Positions 1-9,300 of a stretch of DNA of 64,000 bases are shown here, piece after piece. Made by a program: the position numbers and the translations under genes. The stretch lies in the NCBI RefSeq assembly GCF_017939745.1, contig NZ_JAGKQQ010000001.1:8075299-8139298 (forward strand), in the 5' to 3' direction. Within the stretch, counting starts at the first letter, position 1. The number at the start of each line of letters is the position of its first letter. The DNA is from Gemmata palustris. GTDB lineage: Bacteria > Planctomycetota > Planctomycetia > Gemmatales > Gemmataceae. The notes under the pieces are model-generated. The model was not told the origin of the DNA, searched no databases, and saw only the letters and a program-made list of their open reading frames with translations.

Positions 1-869
1 GCGAGTTGCACCAAACGCGGCGAGAAGAACGCGATCCCCCACAACCCGATGACCCCGGCCCCGGTCAACAACAGGCCGCACAGAACGCGCTTGTTCCACG
101 GGCTCGTGGAGAAAATGCCGACTAACGTGCCGAAAAACGCCTGCCACGGAGATGGCCGGGTCCCGAGGGCCTCCGCTTCCCGCATGGCCTTCCATTTCTC
201 CGGCTCGCGGAGCGAAAACTGCACGACGACCAGCAAAATACCGGGCAGAATTCCGATCAGGAACATTACCCGCCACGGGAGCAACCACCCGTCCGCCGGA
301 AACGCCCCGCCCTTCTGAAGCGAGCCGAGGTACATGTTAAGGAGCGCGGCGGAGCAGTTCCCGAGTACGCTCGATGCCTGAAACAGACCCAAGATGTACG
401 GCCTGGCGTTATTGGGAACCGTTTCGGCCAGAAGCACGACCGCCGACGCGAACGCCCCGCCGACCCCCAACCCCGTGAGTAATCGATACGCCATGAAGTC
501 CCAGGGACCGGTCGAGAGGGCGCTCAAACCCGTAAACAGTGCGTACAAACCGATGGTCATCGTCAGAGTTTTCACCCGGCCGAGTCGGTCGCCCAAAACC
601 CCGAAGCCGATCCCGCCGATCGCCCACCCGATCAGGAACACGGACGTCGCGTAGGTGGCGTAGCTGCCGACCTGCGGGTCACTGGCCGGTTTCTGCATCA
701 CGGTCGCGAGGGCCGGGTCGCGGGCCAGCACGAAGAGCTGCTGATCCATGCAGTCCAGATCCCACGCCAAGCAGCAGACGACGAACACGAACCACTGGTA
801 ACGGGTCAGGTCTTTGAGACTCGCCCACCCGGTTCGCGGCGGGGACGGGACGGGGGGATCAACGGACAT
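1..869 (-). CDS. MFS transporter, 3' end outside window
   Basis: Major facilitator superfamily secondary transporter in the inner membrane. The visible part is 289 codons from an ATG at 867-869, open to base 1 without a stop, so roughly the C-terminal third is missing. TM1 starts near residue 24 (YQWFVFVVCCLAWDLDCMDQ) and carries acidic residues. The loop between TM2 and TM3 has MFS motif A (GVLGDRLGRVK, about residues 90-100). Several further hydrophobic helices follow, including one around AFASAVVLLAE. Acidic residues in TM1 recall the sugar-phosphate and aromatic-acid:H+ symporter groups, but the substrate cannot be assigned. It is divergent from proC, with 165 bp between the starts. Confidence 0.88.
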   Translation of the reverse strand, partial: MSVDPPVPSPPRTGWASLKDLTRYQWFVFVVCCLAWDLDCMDQQLFVLARDPALATVMQKPASDPQVGSYATYATSVFLIGWAIGGIGFGVLGDRLGRVKTLTMTIGLYALFTGLSALSTGPWDFMAYRLLTGLGVGGAFASAVVLLAETVPNNARPYILGLFQASSVLGNCSAALLNMYLGSLQKGGAFPADGWLLPWRVMFLIGILPGILLVVVQFSLREPEKWKAMREAEALGTRPSPWQAFFGTLVGIFSTSPWNKRVLCGLLLTGAGVIGLWGIAFFSPRLVQL

Positions 870-1034
870 TGGCAGCGCTCTTCTTTGGCGAGTGGACGGC
901 GGGAACCCGAGAATCGGTCCAGGCGGTTCCGAAAACAGTACCCGGGCGCACGATCCGACGCCAGCATTTCCGCGGGCGCCACAAAGTCGCTATGATAGAT
1001 TTTTCGCTTTCGCGAGAGCAGAGGTTCTAATCGG

Positions 1035-1865
1035 ATGCCCGCAGAGCGCACGTTCCCGCTAGCGGTCGGCTTCCTCGGTGCCGGACAGATGGCCACCGCG
1101 CTCGCGTCCGCGTGGGCGAAGGCCGGCCTGCTCGACGTCTCGCGCAGCCGCGCCGCCGATCCGTATCCCGATGCGCGCGCCAAGTTCCAGTCCGCCACCG
1201 GTATCGCGACCACCGAAACCAACCGCGACGTCCTCGCCGCCTGCGACGTCCTCGTGCTCGCGGTGAAGCCGCAAGTCATGTCAGCGGTTCTCGATGAGAT
1301 CAAACCGGCCATCAGCGCGGCCCACTTGATCGTTTCCATCGCCGCTGGTGTCACGCTGAAAACGCTCGGCGACGGCCTGGGAGCAGACACGAAGCTCGTT
1401 CGCGTGATGCCGAACACGCCGTGCCTCGTCAGCGCGAGCGCGACCGGTTTCAGCCCCGGGGCAACCGCAACTCCCGACGATGCGGCTCTCGTCGAGCGTT
1501 TATTCACTGCCGTGGGAATGGCGTACCGGGTGCCCGAACACCTGCTGGACGCGGTCACCGGTTTGAGCGGCAGCGGCCCGGCGTTCGTGTACCTCTTCAT
1601 TGAAGCGCTCGCCGATGGCGGCGTGCGGTGCGGCCTCCCGCGTGCGGTGGCTCAGTCCCTCGCGGCACAGACGGTACTCGGCGCGGCACGCATGGTGCTC
1701 GAAACGGGCCAGCACCCCGGCGCCCTCAAGGACGCGGTCGCCAGTCCCGGCGGCACGACCATCGCGGGGATTCATGCACTGGAACGCGCTGCGTTCCGCG
1801 CCGCTGCAATGGATGCGGTAGAAGCCGCCACCAAGCGGGCACAGGAATTGGGAAAGAAGGAATGA
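1035..1865 (+). CDS. proC: pyrroline-5-carboxylate reductase
   Basis: Last step of proline synthesis: reduction of 1-pyrroline-5-carboxylate to L-proline with NAD(P)H, in the cytoplasm. The 276-residue length is normal for the family. The Rossmann start GFLGAGQM lies at residues 12-19, AVKPQ near 76-80, MPNTPC at 125-130, and the family signature runs from GLSGSGPAF (176-184) to SPGGTT (237-242). The ATG at 1035 has a purine-rich AGAGG about 10 bases upstream and leaves the Rossmann fold complete. The downstream 179 bp to guaA hold an inverted-repeat element, so co-transcription with guaA is uncertain. Confidence 0.97.
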   Translation: MPAERTFPLAVGFLGAGQMATALASAWAKAGLLDVSRSRAADPYPDARAKFQSATGIATTETNRDVLAACDVLVLAVKPQVMSAVLDEIKPAISAAHLIVSIAAGVTLKTLGDGLGADTKLVRVMPNTPCLVSASATGFSPGATATPDDAALVERLFTAVGMAYRVPEHLLDAVTGLSGSGPAFVYLFIEALADGGVRCGLPRAVAQSLAAQTVLGAARMVLETGQHPGALKDAVASPGGTTIAGIHALERAAFRAAAMDAVEAATKRAQELGKKE

Positions 1866-1867
1866 GG

Positions 1868-2036
1868 ATTCGCCACGGATCAATGCGGATGGCACGGATC
1901 AAAACAATGCAGAGAAGAGGACTTCAGTAGGACCGACGGAATGAGATTTCTTGATCCTGTTCATCCCGTGAATCCTGTTGAAAATTCTTCTGTCTTAATC
2001 CGCGTTTATCGGCGTTCATCCGCGGCTGATTGGGTT
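1868..2036. repeat. imperfect inverted-repeat element between proC and guaA
   Basis: The proC-guaA gap starts with a GGATCAATGCGGATGG-type stretch and ends with its approximate inverse around 1992-2030 (ATCCGCGTTTATCGGCGTTC). A direct motif, GATCCTGTTCATCCCGTG, lies between. The arms match at only about 70 percent by eye. A related sequence (GACACAGATCACGCGGATCA) occurs near 43763, so this is probably one copy of a dispersed non-coding repeat. Confidence 0.55.
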
Positions 2037-2044
2037 GTGAACTC

Positions 2045-3589
2045 ATGACAAATGAACTCGTCCTGATCTTCGATTTCGGTTCACAGTTCGGGCAGCTCAT
2101 CGCCCGGCGGGTGCGCGAGCAGAACGTGTTCTGCCAGGTGGTGCGCCACGACCTCTCGCCCGAGCGCGTGCGGGAACTGAACCCGAAGGGGATCATCCTC
2201 TCGGGCGGGCCGGCGAGCGTGTACGAACCCGGCGCGCCGCACTGTTCCCCCGAAATCTTCAACATGGGGATTCCCGTTCTCGCGATCTGCTACGGGATGC
2301 AGCTCGCGTGTCACTTCCTCGGCGGCAAGGTCGGCGGAACGGCGCACACCCGCGAGTACGGGCGCGCGACGCTCACCGTCAACGAGCGGAACACGATCTT
2401 CCAGGGGTACCCGGCCGAATCGACCGTCTGGATGAGCCACGGCGATCAGGTGGAGAACGTGAGCGGCGATTTCGAGCCGCTCGCATCCACGGACACGTGC
2501 CCGCTGGCCGCGGTGAAGCACAAGTCGCGCCCCATCTTCGGGCTGCAGTTTCACCCGGAAGTGGCGCACACGCCGCACGGCGGGCAACTCCTCGCCAACT
2601 TCCTCCGCGACGTGTGCGGGTGCTCCGGCCAGTGGAAGATGCAGGCGTTCATCGACAACACGATCGCCGATATTCGGGCCAAGGTCGGCAACAAGCGGGT
2701 CATCTGCGGGCTGTCGGGCGGCGTCGATTCAAGCGTGTGCGCCGCGCTCCTGGTCAAAGCGATCGGCTCGCAAGTGGCGTGCATTTACGTCGATAACGGG
2801 CTGATGCGCGAGGGCGAAACGGAGCTGGTGAAGCACACGTTCCGTGACTGGTTCAAAGCCGACCTGCACGCAGTAGACGCTGGTGAGCGCTTCCTGTCCG
2901 CCCTCGCCGGCGTGACCGATCCGCAAGAGAAGCGCAAGATCATCGGGAAAGTGTTCATCGACGTGTTCAAGCACGAGGCGAAGAGCATCCCGGACGCGCA
3001 CTTCCTCGCGCAAGGCACGCTCTACCCCGACGTGATCGAGAGCGGCGGGAGCGTCGACGGCCCGGCCGCGACGATCAAACTGCACCACAACGTCGGCGGG
3101 TTGCCGGCGGAACTCGGGTTCGAGCTGGTCGAACCGCTCCGCGACCTGTTCAAGGACGAGGTGCGAAAACTGGGCATCGAACTCGGGCTGCCGGAAGACG
3201 TGGTGTGGCGCCACCCGTTCCCCGGTCCCGGTCTCGCGGTGCGCTGTCTCGGCGAGGTCACCGAGTCGAAGCTCGCGACGCTCCGCAAGGCGGACACGAT
3301 CTTCCTTGAGGAATTGCGGAAGGCCGGCTTGTACCGCAAAACCGCCCAGGCGTTCGCGGTGCTACTGCCGGTGCGGTCCGTGGGCGTGATGGGCGACGGC
3401 CGCACTTACGAGAACACCATCTGTCTGCGGTGCGTGCAGACCGACGACTTCATGACCGCCGACTGGTCTCGGCTTCCCGAAGACCTGCTCGCCCGCGTCG
3501 CGACCGCGATCATTAACCGCGTGAAGGGCATCAACCGCGTGGTGTACGACATCAGCAGTAAACCGCCCGCGACGATCGAGTGGGAGTAA
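2045..3589 (+). CDS. guaA: GMP synthase (glutamine-hydrolysing)
   Basis: Converts XMP, ATP and glutamine to GMP in purine nucleotide synthesis; cytoplasmic. The 514 residues cover an N-terminal class I glutamine amidotransferase domain and an ATP-pyrophosphatase/dimerisation half. The amidotransferase triad is visible as Cys82 in CYGMQ with His170 and Glu172 in FHPEV. The PP-loop SGGVDSS is at 224-230, and the C-terminus ends in the conserved [10 protein letters not shown] chose the ATG at 2045 ([12 protein letters not shown]); an in-frame TTG at 2030 only adds five unconserved residues. The next gene starts 14 bp after the stop, suggesting a small operon. Confidence 0.98.
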   Translation: MTNELVLIFDFGSQFGQLIARRVREQNVFCQVVRHDLSPERVRELNPKGIILSGGPASVYEPGAPHCSPEIFNMGIPVLAICYGMQLACHFLGGKVGGTAHTREYGRATLTVNERNTIFQGYPAESTVWMSHGDQVENVSGDFEPLASTDTCPLAAVKHKSRPIFGLQFHPEVAHTPHGGQLLANFLRDVCGCSGQWKMQAFIDNTIADIRAKVGNKRVICGLSGGVDSSVCAALLVKAIGSQVACIYVDNGLMREGETELVKHTFRDWFKADLHAVDAGERFLSALAGVTDPQEKRKIIGKVFIDVFKHEAKSIPDAHFLAQGTLYPDVIESGGSVDGPAATIKLHHNVGGLPAELGFELVEPLRDLFKDEVRKLGIELGLPEDVVWRHPFPGPGLAVRCLGEVTESKLATLRKADTIFLEELRKAGLYRKTAQAFAVLLPVRSVGVMGDGRTYENTICLRCVQTDDFMTADWSRLPEDLLARVATAIINRVKGINRVVYDISSKPPATIEWE

Positions 3590-3603
3590 CCCCGGACCGA
3601 GCC

Positions 3604-3846
3604 ATGCGCGCCGACATCTGTGCGTCCGACGATTACGACACGCGCGAGCGCCTCGCCGACGCGATTCGTGCCCTCGGCGGCGCGCACGAAGGCGAATGGG
3701 ACGCGCTCGGCGTGGGCCTGCACCGCTTTCGGTTCCCCGAGGGCGAACTGTCCGTGTTCATTGATGCGTGGTTCGTTGACGTGGCCGGACCGGACGAACT
3801 GGTGCAGCAAGTCCTACAGTTAATCTCCGGGCACGATGACGGTTAA
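3604..3846 (+). CDS. small hypothetical protein
   Basis: 80 residues, not recognised. The start is the ATG at 3604; an earlier in-frame GTG at 3580 would overlap guaA by 10 bases and is less likely. The sequence is acidic and soluble (MRADICASDDYDTRERLADA, later FPEGELSVFIDAWFVDVAGP), with no signal peptide or membrane segment. It looks like a compact alpha/beta domain. The 14-bp spacing behind guaA suggests co-transcription, but nothing shows a link to purine synthesis. Confidence 0.7.
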   Translation: MRADICASDDYDTRERLADAIRALGGAHEGEWDALGVGLHRFRFPEGELSVFIDAWFVDVAGPDELVQQVLQLISGHDDG

Positions 3847-3879
3847 CTCGAATATCTACGCACTACCGGAGACGCACCG

Positions 3880-4278
3880 ATGATGGCTTGGCCGACGCTC
3901 ATTTGCGGCGCCCTGTTGGTTCTGGTCGGGATCGTGGGCTACGGCACCTCGGAGGTTCAACCGCCCCCCGTCACCGCACTGATTCCCGCGTTCTTCGGTG
4001 CGGCGCTCGTCGTGTGCGGCGCGCTCGCGTTCAACGATAAGCTGCGCAAGCACGTGATGCACCTCGCGGCAATGGTCGGGTTGCTCGGCGCGGTCGGCGG
4101 GTTCATGCCGCTCATCCGCCAGATCAACAAGACCGGCGAGTTCGACCCGGTGAAGAGGTCCGCGATCGCGGGCGAGCTGATGATTGTGGTGTGCGTGGTA
4201 TTCGTGGGGATGTGCGTGAACTCGTTCATTCAGGCGAAGAAGGCGCGCAAAGCGAAGGAAGCCGCCGGCGCCGTGTAG
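3880..4278 (+). CDS. small four-helix membrane protein
   Basis: 132 residues with four predicted membrane helices: about 5-22, 32-50, 60-78 and 96-114. The C-terminus is basic (QAKKARKAKEAAGAV), so it probably faces the cytoplasm. The start MMAW has two adjacent ATGs and I took the first. It lies 33 bp after the 80-residue gene on the same strand and is followed by a strong hairpin, so guaA, the small gene and this one may form one transcript. The family is not recognised with certainty; it resembles small uncharacterised planctomycete membrane proteins. Confidence 0.75.
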   Translation: MMAWPTLICGALLVLVGIVGYGTSEVQPPPVTALIPAFFGAALVVCGALAFNDKLRKHVMHLAAMVGLLGAVGGFMPLIRQINKTGEFDPVKRSAIAGELMIVVCVVFVGMCVNSFIQAKKARKAKEAAGAV

Positions 4279-4288
4279 TACAAAGCAC

Positions 4289-4313
4289 ACGCCCCGGTCT
4301 TTGACCGGGGCGT
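4289..4313. terminator. hairpin terminator between convergent genes
   Basis: A perfect 11-bp stem (4289-4299 with 4303-4313) around a TTT loop, core GCCCCGGTC/GACCGGGGC. It lies between convergent stops at 4278 and 4332. The + side is followed by TTCTGTTGG. It probably serves both strands. Confidence 0.75.
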
Positions 4314-4331
4314 TCTGTTGGTGCTCGCCCG

Positions 4332-5246
4332 TCACTTCTTCGCGGCGTCCATGTCGTCGAGCCACTTCGAGATGATGGTGCAGTAGTACACGCCACCCAT
4401 GCTGGACTTGTCGCCGGGCTTGGTCGCGAATCCCCCGTCCTTATTGCGGTGCGTGTTGATGAACGCACGCAACTCTTTCACGTCCTTCGGCTTCTCTTTG
4501 AGTAGCATCAGCGCCCGCATTACGCGATACGTTGTTTCGATGTCCGACGCCTTCTCCCCCTTTTTGCCCCATCCACCATCAGCGCGTTGACCGGTCAGTA
4601 ACGGGGCCGCAACAACGGCCCGGTTTCCCGGCTCGAACTTCTCATCGGGCTTCAACCGCAGATTGAACGCGAGTAGCGAACCGACCTCGCGGGCTTGCTC
4701 CGCACCGGGCGCGCCTTTGAACGTGTCGCGACCGTAATTTCCCGCGATCTCGAACCACGAGTCCAGTTTGAACGGGCAGTCCTTTACGCCCCACGCTTCG
4801 ACGCCCGCGGCCCCGATCCGCACCTCCTCGAACGTCTTCGCGTTGTCCTTGAGGTAGCCCATCGCTTTCGCGTACTTCTCGTGCGGGATGCCGAACTCCG
4901 TCGCGGCCATCACGCCGACACTGGTAATCGCCACGTCGGGTTTGCCGCCCGGTTCGGCGAAGCCGCCCGTCATCGGGTCGTAGCACTTCAACACAAACGC
5001 CGCGTGCTTGTCCTTATTGGGAATGTCCGCGCCGAGGTACTTCAGTGCGCGAGCGGCACTGCTCGTCGCGCGCAAGCTGGGACGCGGCACCGCGTCAATG
5101 TTCGGGTCTTGTGGGGCGAGGTAGAAGCCGCCTTTGGGGTCTTGCAGTTCCGTGACCCACTTGATCGTTTCCTTCTTTTGTGCTGCGGTCGGCTGCGCGA
5201 ACACGAACGACGGGAACAGAAACACGAGCGCGAACGACGTTCTCAC
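4332..5246 (-). CDS. secreted prenyltransferase/terpene-cyclase-fold protein
   Basis: 304 residues beginning with a signal peptide (MRTSFALVFLFPSFVFAQ, cleavage near residue 18). The mature part shows the repeats of the alpha/alpha toroid of protein prenyltransferase beta subunits and squalene cyclases: GGFYLAP, GGFAEPGGKPDVAITS, GGWGKKGEKASDIETTYRVM and GGFATKPGDKSSMGGVYY. The export signal argues against a role as a real protein prenyltransferase, and I cannot place the Asp/Cys/His zinc ligands of that enzyme. Many planctomycetes encode exported proteins of this type with unknown function. It is 151 bp downstream of the membrane protein gene and may be in the same transcription unit. Confidence 0.82.
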   Translation of the reverse strand: MRTSFALVFLFPSFVFAQPTAAQKKETIKWVTELQDPKGGFYLAPQDPNIDAVPRPSLRATSSAARALKYLGADIPNKDKHAAFVLKCYDPMTGGFAEPGGKPDVAITSVGVMAATEFGIPHEKYAKAMGYLKDNAKTFEEVRIGAAGVEAWGVKDCPFKLDSWFEIAGNYGRDTFKGAPGAEQAREVGSLLAFNLRLKPDEKFEPGNRAVVAAPLLTGQRADGGWGKKGEKASDIETTYRVMRALMLLKEKPKDVKELRAFINTHRNKDGGFATKPGDKSSMGGVYYCTIISKWLDDMDAAKK

Positions 5247-5397
5247 GACACTTCTCCTCTGTGGCGATCAGCGCGCCGGGGATAGCGCGAACGCGCTCCC
5301 AGAATACCGCCAGAGGAGTACGAAGCGAACAGCGAACAAAGTTAAAAGGCACCGGCCACGCGGCCCGCCGCGGGTGCCAGCGGCCCCACAGCGCGGC

Positions 5398-6306
5398 TCA
5401 CCCCGCCTCGCTCGCGACCTCCGATTGCGCGGCAGCGAGACAAATCGGGCAGATGCCGTGGGTGAACTCGGCGTGACTGTGGTCCCGAACGTAGGCCTCG
5501 AGTTGCTGCCACCCGCTCTCGGCGTGGACCTTGTGGCACCACGCGCACACGCGGATCAGTCCCCGCAGGGTCCGAACCTCGGCCAGCGCCTGCCCCAAAC
5601 TCGACGACAGTTCGGACTGCCGGAGCAGGGCCGCGAACAGCAGCCGCTGGCGCGCGTGGGTGCGGAACGCGAGAACCGCTCCCAGGACGTTCACGACCGA
5701 CAGCCAGCACACGTCCCCGACGACCGAGGTGACGTCGCCCGGCGGGTTCAGCCACCCGGCGACCAGGACCGCCCCGCCGGTGTGCAGTAGCGCCCCCGCG
5801 ACCTGCATCCGGAGCGGGAGCGGCATGATGCAGTAGGACATGAGGACCGCCAGCGCCGAAGTCATTCGCAACTCGATGTGACCGGCGGGCCACACGGCGC
5901 CGACGAACACGTGCAGGGCGACAGTGAGCGCGTACCAACTGCCGAAGATGCGGGCGAACCCGCCCGGGCTGCGCGGGGCGCGCAAGAGGGCCAGTGCGAG
6001 CGCAGACGCCACAACGAACGCGATACGGGCGCCCCACAGCCCGATCAGTTCCGGGCCGGGAAACAGTTGGTAATCGATCGCCCCGAGCCCGAGGACCGCG
6101 ACCGCGGACGTACACAAAATCACCCGCCCGAAGGCCAGGTCGTGCGGCGCGTGGCGCCGCCGGTAAGCTTCTTCCAATTCCCCCGACTCGAACTCCCCCG
6201 TCAACCGCACGCGATCGACCGATTCTTCCACCCCCACGCTCCCACCCCATTCGTTCGGGGCGCGAATTCTGCCTCCGCGCCAAAAAGATTCCGTTCCGCC
6301 TGTCAA
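5398..6306 (-). CDS. membrane protein with C-terminal Cys-rich module
   Basis: 302 residues if the TTG at 6306 is used. GTG codons at 6237 or 6231 are equally possible starts and would remove a weakly conserved N-terminus. About six hydrophobic helices occupy residues 55-220. A cytoplasmic helix (LLRQSELSSSLGQALAEVRT) follows. The tail at about 254-290 has CAWCHKVH, a central WQQLEAYV and HGICPICL. This paired CxxC tail is known at the ends of many PAS, GAF and response-regulator proteins, where its function is unknown; it looks like a small zinc ribbon. The gene begins 30 bp after the 1551-residue kinase on the same strand, so the two are probably co-transcribed and act in one pathway. Confidence 0.8.
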   Translation of the reverse strand: MTGGTESFWRGGRIRAPNEWGGSVGVEESVDRVRLTGEFESGELEEAYRRRHAPHDLAFGRVILCTSAVAVLGLGAIDYQLFPGPELIGLWGARIAFVVASALALALLRAPRSPGGFARIFGSWYALTVALHVFVGAVWPAGHIELRMTSALAVLMSYCIMPLPLRMQVAGALLHTGGAVLVAGWLNPPGDVTSVVGDVCWLSVVNVLGAVLAFRTHARQRLLFAALLRQSELSSSLGQALAEVRTLRGLIRVCAWCHKVHAESGWQQLEAYVRDHSHAEFTHGICPICLAAAQSEVASEAG

Positions 6307-6336
6307 ATAATAGGACGTGATTGGGACCGATGTGAG

Positions 6337-9300
6337 CTACCCGTCGAGTACCTCCCGCGCTTTTCGTGCCAGGGACATGGGAGTGAACGGTTTCTGAAGA
6401 AACGCATCGGTCGCTTCGACGATCCCGTGGCGCACCACCGCGTCGTCCGTGTACCCGCTCATGTAGATGATCTTGATGCCCGGGTGCCGCGCCCGCACGG
6501 TCTCCGCCACCTCCCGCCCGCCCACCCCGGGCATCACCACGTCCGTGACCAGAAGGTGAAGCGGTCCCGGGTGCCGCGCCACAATGCGCACCGCTTCCGC
6601 GCCGCAATCCGCCTCCAGTACCTCGTACCCGTACATCCGCAGGGCGAGCTTCGCGACCCCGCGCACGCCCGCGTCGTCTTCCACCAGGAGCACCGTCTCG
6701 GCCCCCCGCGGGACGGGCGGCCGCGCCTCGGCCGCCGTCCGCGCGATCTCCTGGGAAACGGCCGGGAAGAGGAGCTTGAAAGTCGTTCCGATCCCGACCT
6801 CACTGTAGACGTCGATGTGACCGCCGTAGGTCTTGACGATGCCGTAGACCGTGGCCAACCCCAGCCCGGTGCCCTTGCCCTGCTCTTTGGTCGTGAAGAA
6901 CGGCTCGAAGATGCGGGTCTTCACCTCGTCCGTCATTCCCGCGCCGGTGTCCGAAACGGCCAACTGCACGTAGCCGCCCGGCTGCAGGTCCGGGTACGCG
7001 CCGTCGCCGGCCCCCACCGTGAGTGCCCGCGTTTCGATGGTGAGGCGCCCGCCCTTTGGCATCGCGTCCCGCGCGTTCACCACCAAGTTCATGACGGCCT
7101 GTTCGATCTGCCCGGGGTCCACTTTCACCCGGGCCAAACCGGGCGTCAGTACGGCGGCCAACGTGATGTCCTCCCCGATCAGGCGCGCGAGCAGCCGGGC
7201 GGACTGCGACACGATCTCGTTGAGGTCGAGAACCTTCGGTTCGATGATCGCTTTGCGGCTGAACGCCAGGAGTTGCGCCGTCAGCCCCGCGGCGCGCTCC
7301 CCGGCCGCGGCGATCGCGGTCACCGCCTTGTAATCCGGGTCGGCCGCGGGGGTGCTCCCGATCAAGAGGTCCGCGTACCCGTTGATAATGGTCAGGAGGT
7401 TGTTGAAGTCGTGCGCCACGCCGCCCGCCAAGCGCCCGACGGCTTCCATCTTCTGGGCCTGCCGGAACTGCTCCTCGACCTGCTTGCGCTCGGTCACGTC
7501 CGCCCACGACCCGACCACCTCGACCGGTTCCCCGGTCGCGGCGCGCACCAACCGCATCTCGCTCCGCACCCAACGGTACTGGCCGCTCCGGTGCCGGAAC
7601 CGGTACTCGTCCGTCACTCGCCCGTTCGCGAACAAGTCCGCGCCCGTGTCCGCCGCCACCCGCGCGCGGTCCTCCGGGTGCATGTTCATTGCCCACCACG
7701 CGCGCTCGGACACCTCCTCCGGGGTGTAGCCCAGCATCCCGCGGACGTTCTCGCTCATCCACGCGATCCCACCGACCCGGCCGCCCTCGACGGTGAGGGT
7801 GTAGAGAACCGCGGGACTGGACGAAATGACGTAGCTGAGGCGCTCCTGAGCGCGCCGGAGCGCCTCTTCCGCGACCCGCCGATCGGTGACGTCCACCGCG
7901 AACCCGACGACCCCGGCGATCCGCCCGGCCGCGTCGCGGTACGGCACCTTGTCCGTTTGCAACCACCGGGTTCCGGTCGCGGTGTACAGCGGCTCGATCA
8001 CGCCCAACAACGGCTGCCCGCTGGCCATGATCGCGTCTTCGTCCCGGTGGTACCGAGTGGCGTGCGGGGAGCCGAGTTCCTCATCGGTCCGCCCTTCGAG
8101 GGCCGCGCGGGGATGGCCGACGAGCCGGGCCAGTTCCCGGTTCACCCGGACCAGTCGGTGGTTCTGGTCCTTGAAGAAGATGAGGGCCGGAACGGTGTCG
8201 AGGATCAGTTCCAGTTCCGCGCGCCGGCGGTCCAGTTCGGCCTGGGCGCGCTTGCGCTCGGTGACGTCGGTGAGAACCCCGTGCCACAAGACGCCGCCGT
8301 CCGGCTCGCGCGCCGGCGCGGCCCACCCCTCGATCCAGATCTCGCCCTTGATCGGGTGCCGCACCCGGTGCTCGATGTGCCAGAGCGACAGGTTCCGAAC
8401 GGACTCGGCCAGGGCCGCTTGCAACGGCTCGATGTCCTCCGGGTACAACAACGGGCCGATGACCGAAGCGTCCTCGGCCAGAACCTCGGGCGGAACCCCG
8501 TAAATGTCCAAGATCCCGGGGCTGGCGTAGGGGAAACAGCGCGTGCCGTCCGGCCGGACGCGGAACGAGTGGATCACGCCGGGCGAAACGGCCGCGAGGC
8601 GCGTGAACCGGTCCCGCTCCTGGCGCAGCGCTTCTTCGGCGTGCTTGCGGTCCGTGATGTCCCGGAGGAACCCGGTGAACGTCAGCGGGGCGCCCGGGTT
8701 GCGGGTAATGCTCAGTTCCGCCACGAACCGCTCACCGCCCTTGCGGAGCGCGGGCAGTTCGAGCCGGCACCCGAGGACCGGTCCTTCCCCTGTGGCCAGG
8801 TAGTGGAGTATCCCGGCCCGGTGCGCGGCCCGGTGCTCGGGCGGGATGAGTAGTTCCGCCATCTCGAGCCCGAGTACGTGTTCCCGGGTGTACCCGAAGA
8901 CCCGTTCGGCGGCGGGGTTGAATTCGAGAACGCGCCCCTGTGCGTCGATCACGACGATACAGTCCAGCGCCGTCTCAATCACGGCCTTGGTCCGGGCCTC
9001 GCTCGCCCGCAGTGTCTCCTCGGCTTCCTTGAGATCCTGAATGTTCCGCCTGATCCCGACGAGCCCGGTCACGGCGCCGGTCCGATCGCGCAGGGGCGTC
9101 TTGACGGTCAAGTACCACCGGTCCCGGCCGTCCCGGGAGCGAACCAGTTCCTCCTTGTTGAACACCGTCGCGCCGTCGCGCAGGACCCGCAGATCGTCCT
9201 CGTGGTACTGCTGGGCCAGGTGCGGCGGGTGGACGTCGAATACCGTTTTCCCGCCGAGGTCCGATTCGCTCCCCGCCCCGACCATCTCGTTGTGTGCCCG

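Noticed and set aside
806-1600. A 264-codon minus-strand frame across the MFS-proC gap and proC
   Set aside because: It runs antisense through conserved proC motifs and its N-terminal part has no protein family.
2030-2044. TTG at 2030 as the guaA start
   Set aside because: The ATG at 2045 gives the normal GuaA N-terminus; the five extra codons are unconserved.
5878-8853. A 991-codon open frame on the plus strand inside the PAS kinase gene
   Set aside because: It is antisense to conserved PAS and kinase codons, lacks any domain, and is made of Arg/Pro/Gly/Val-rich sequence. GC-rich third positions keep such frames open.
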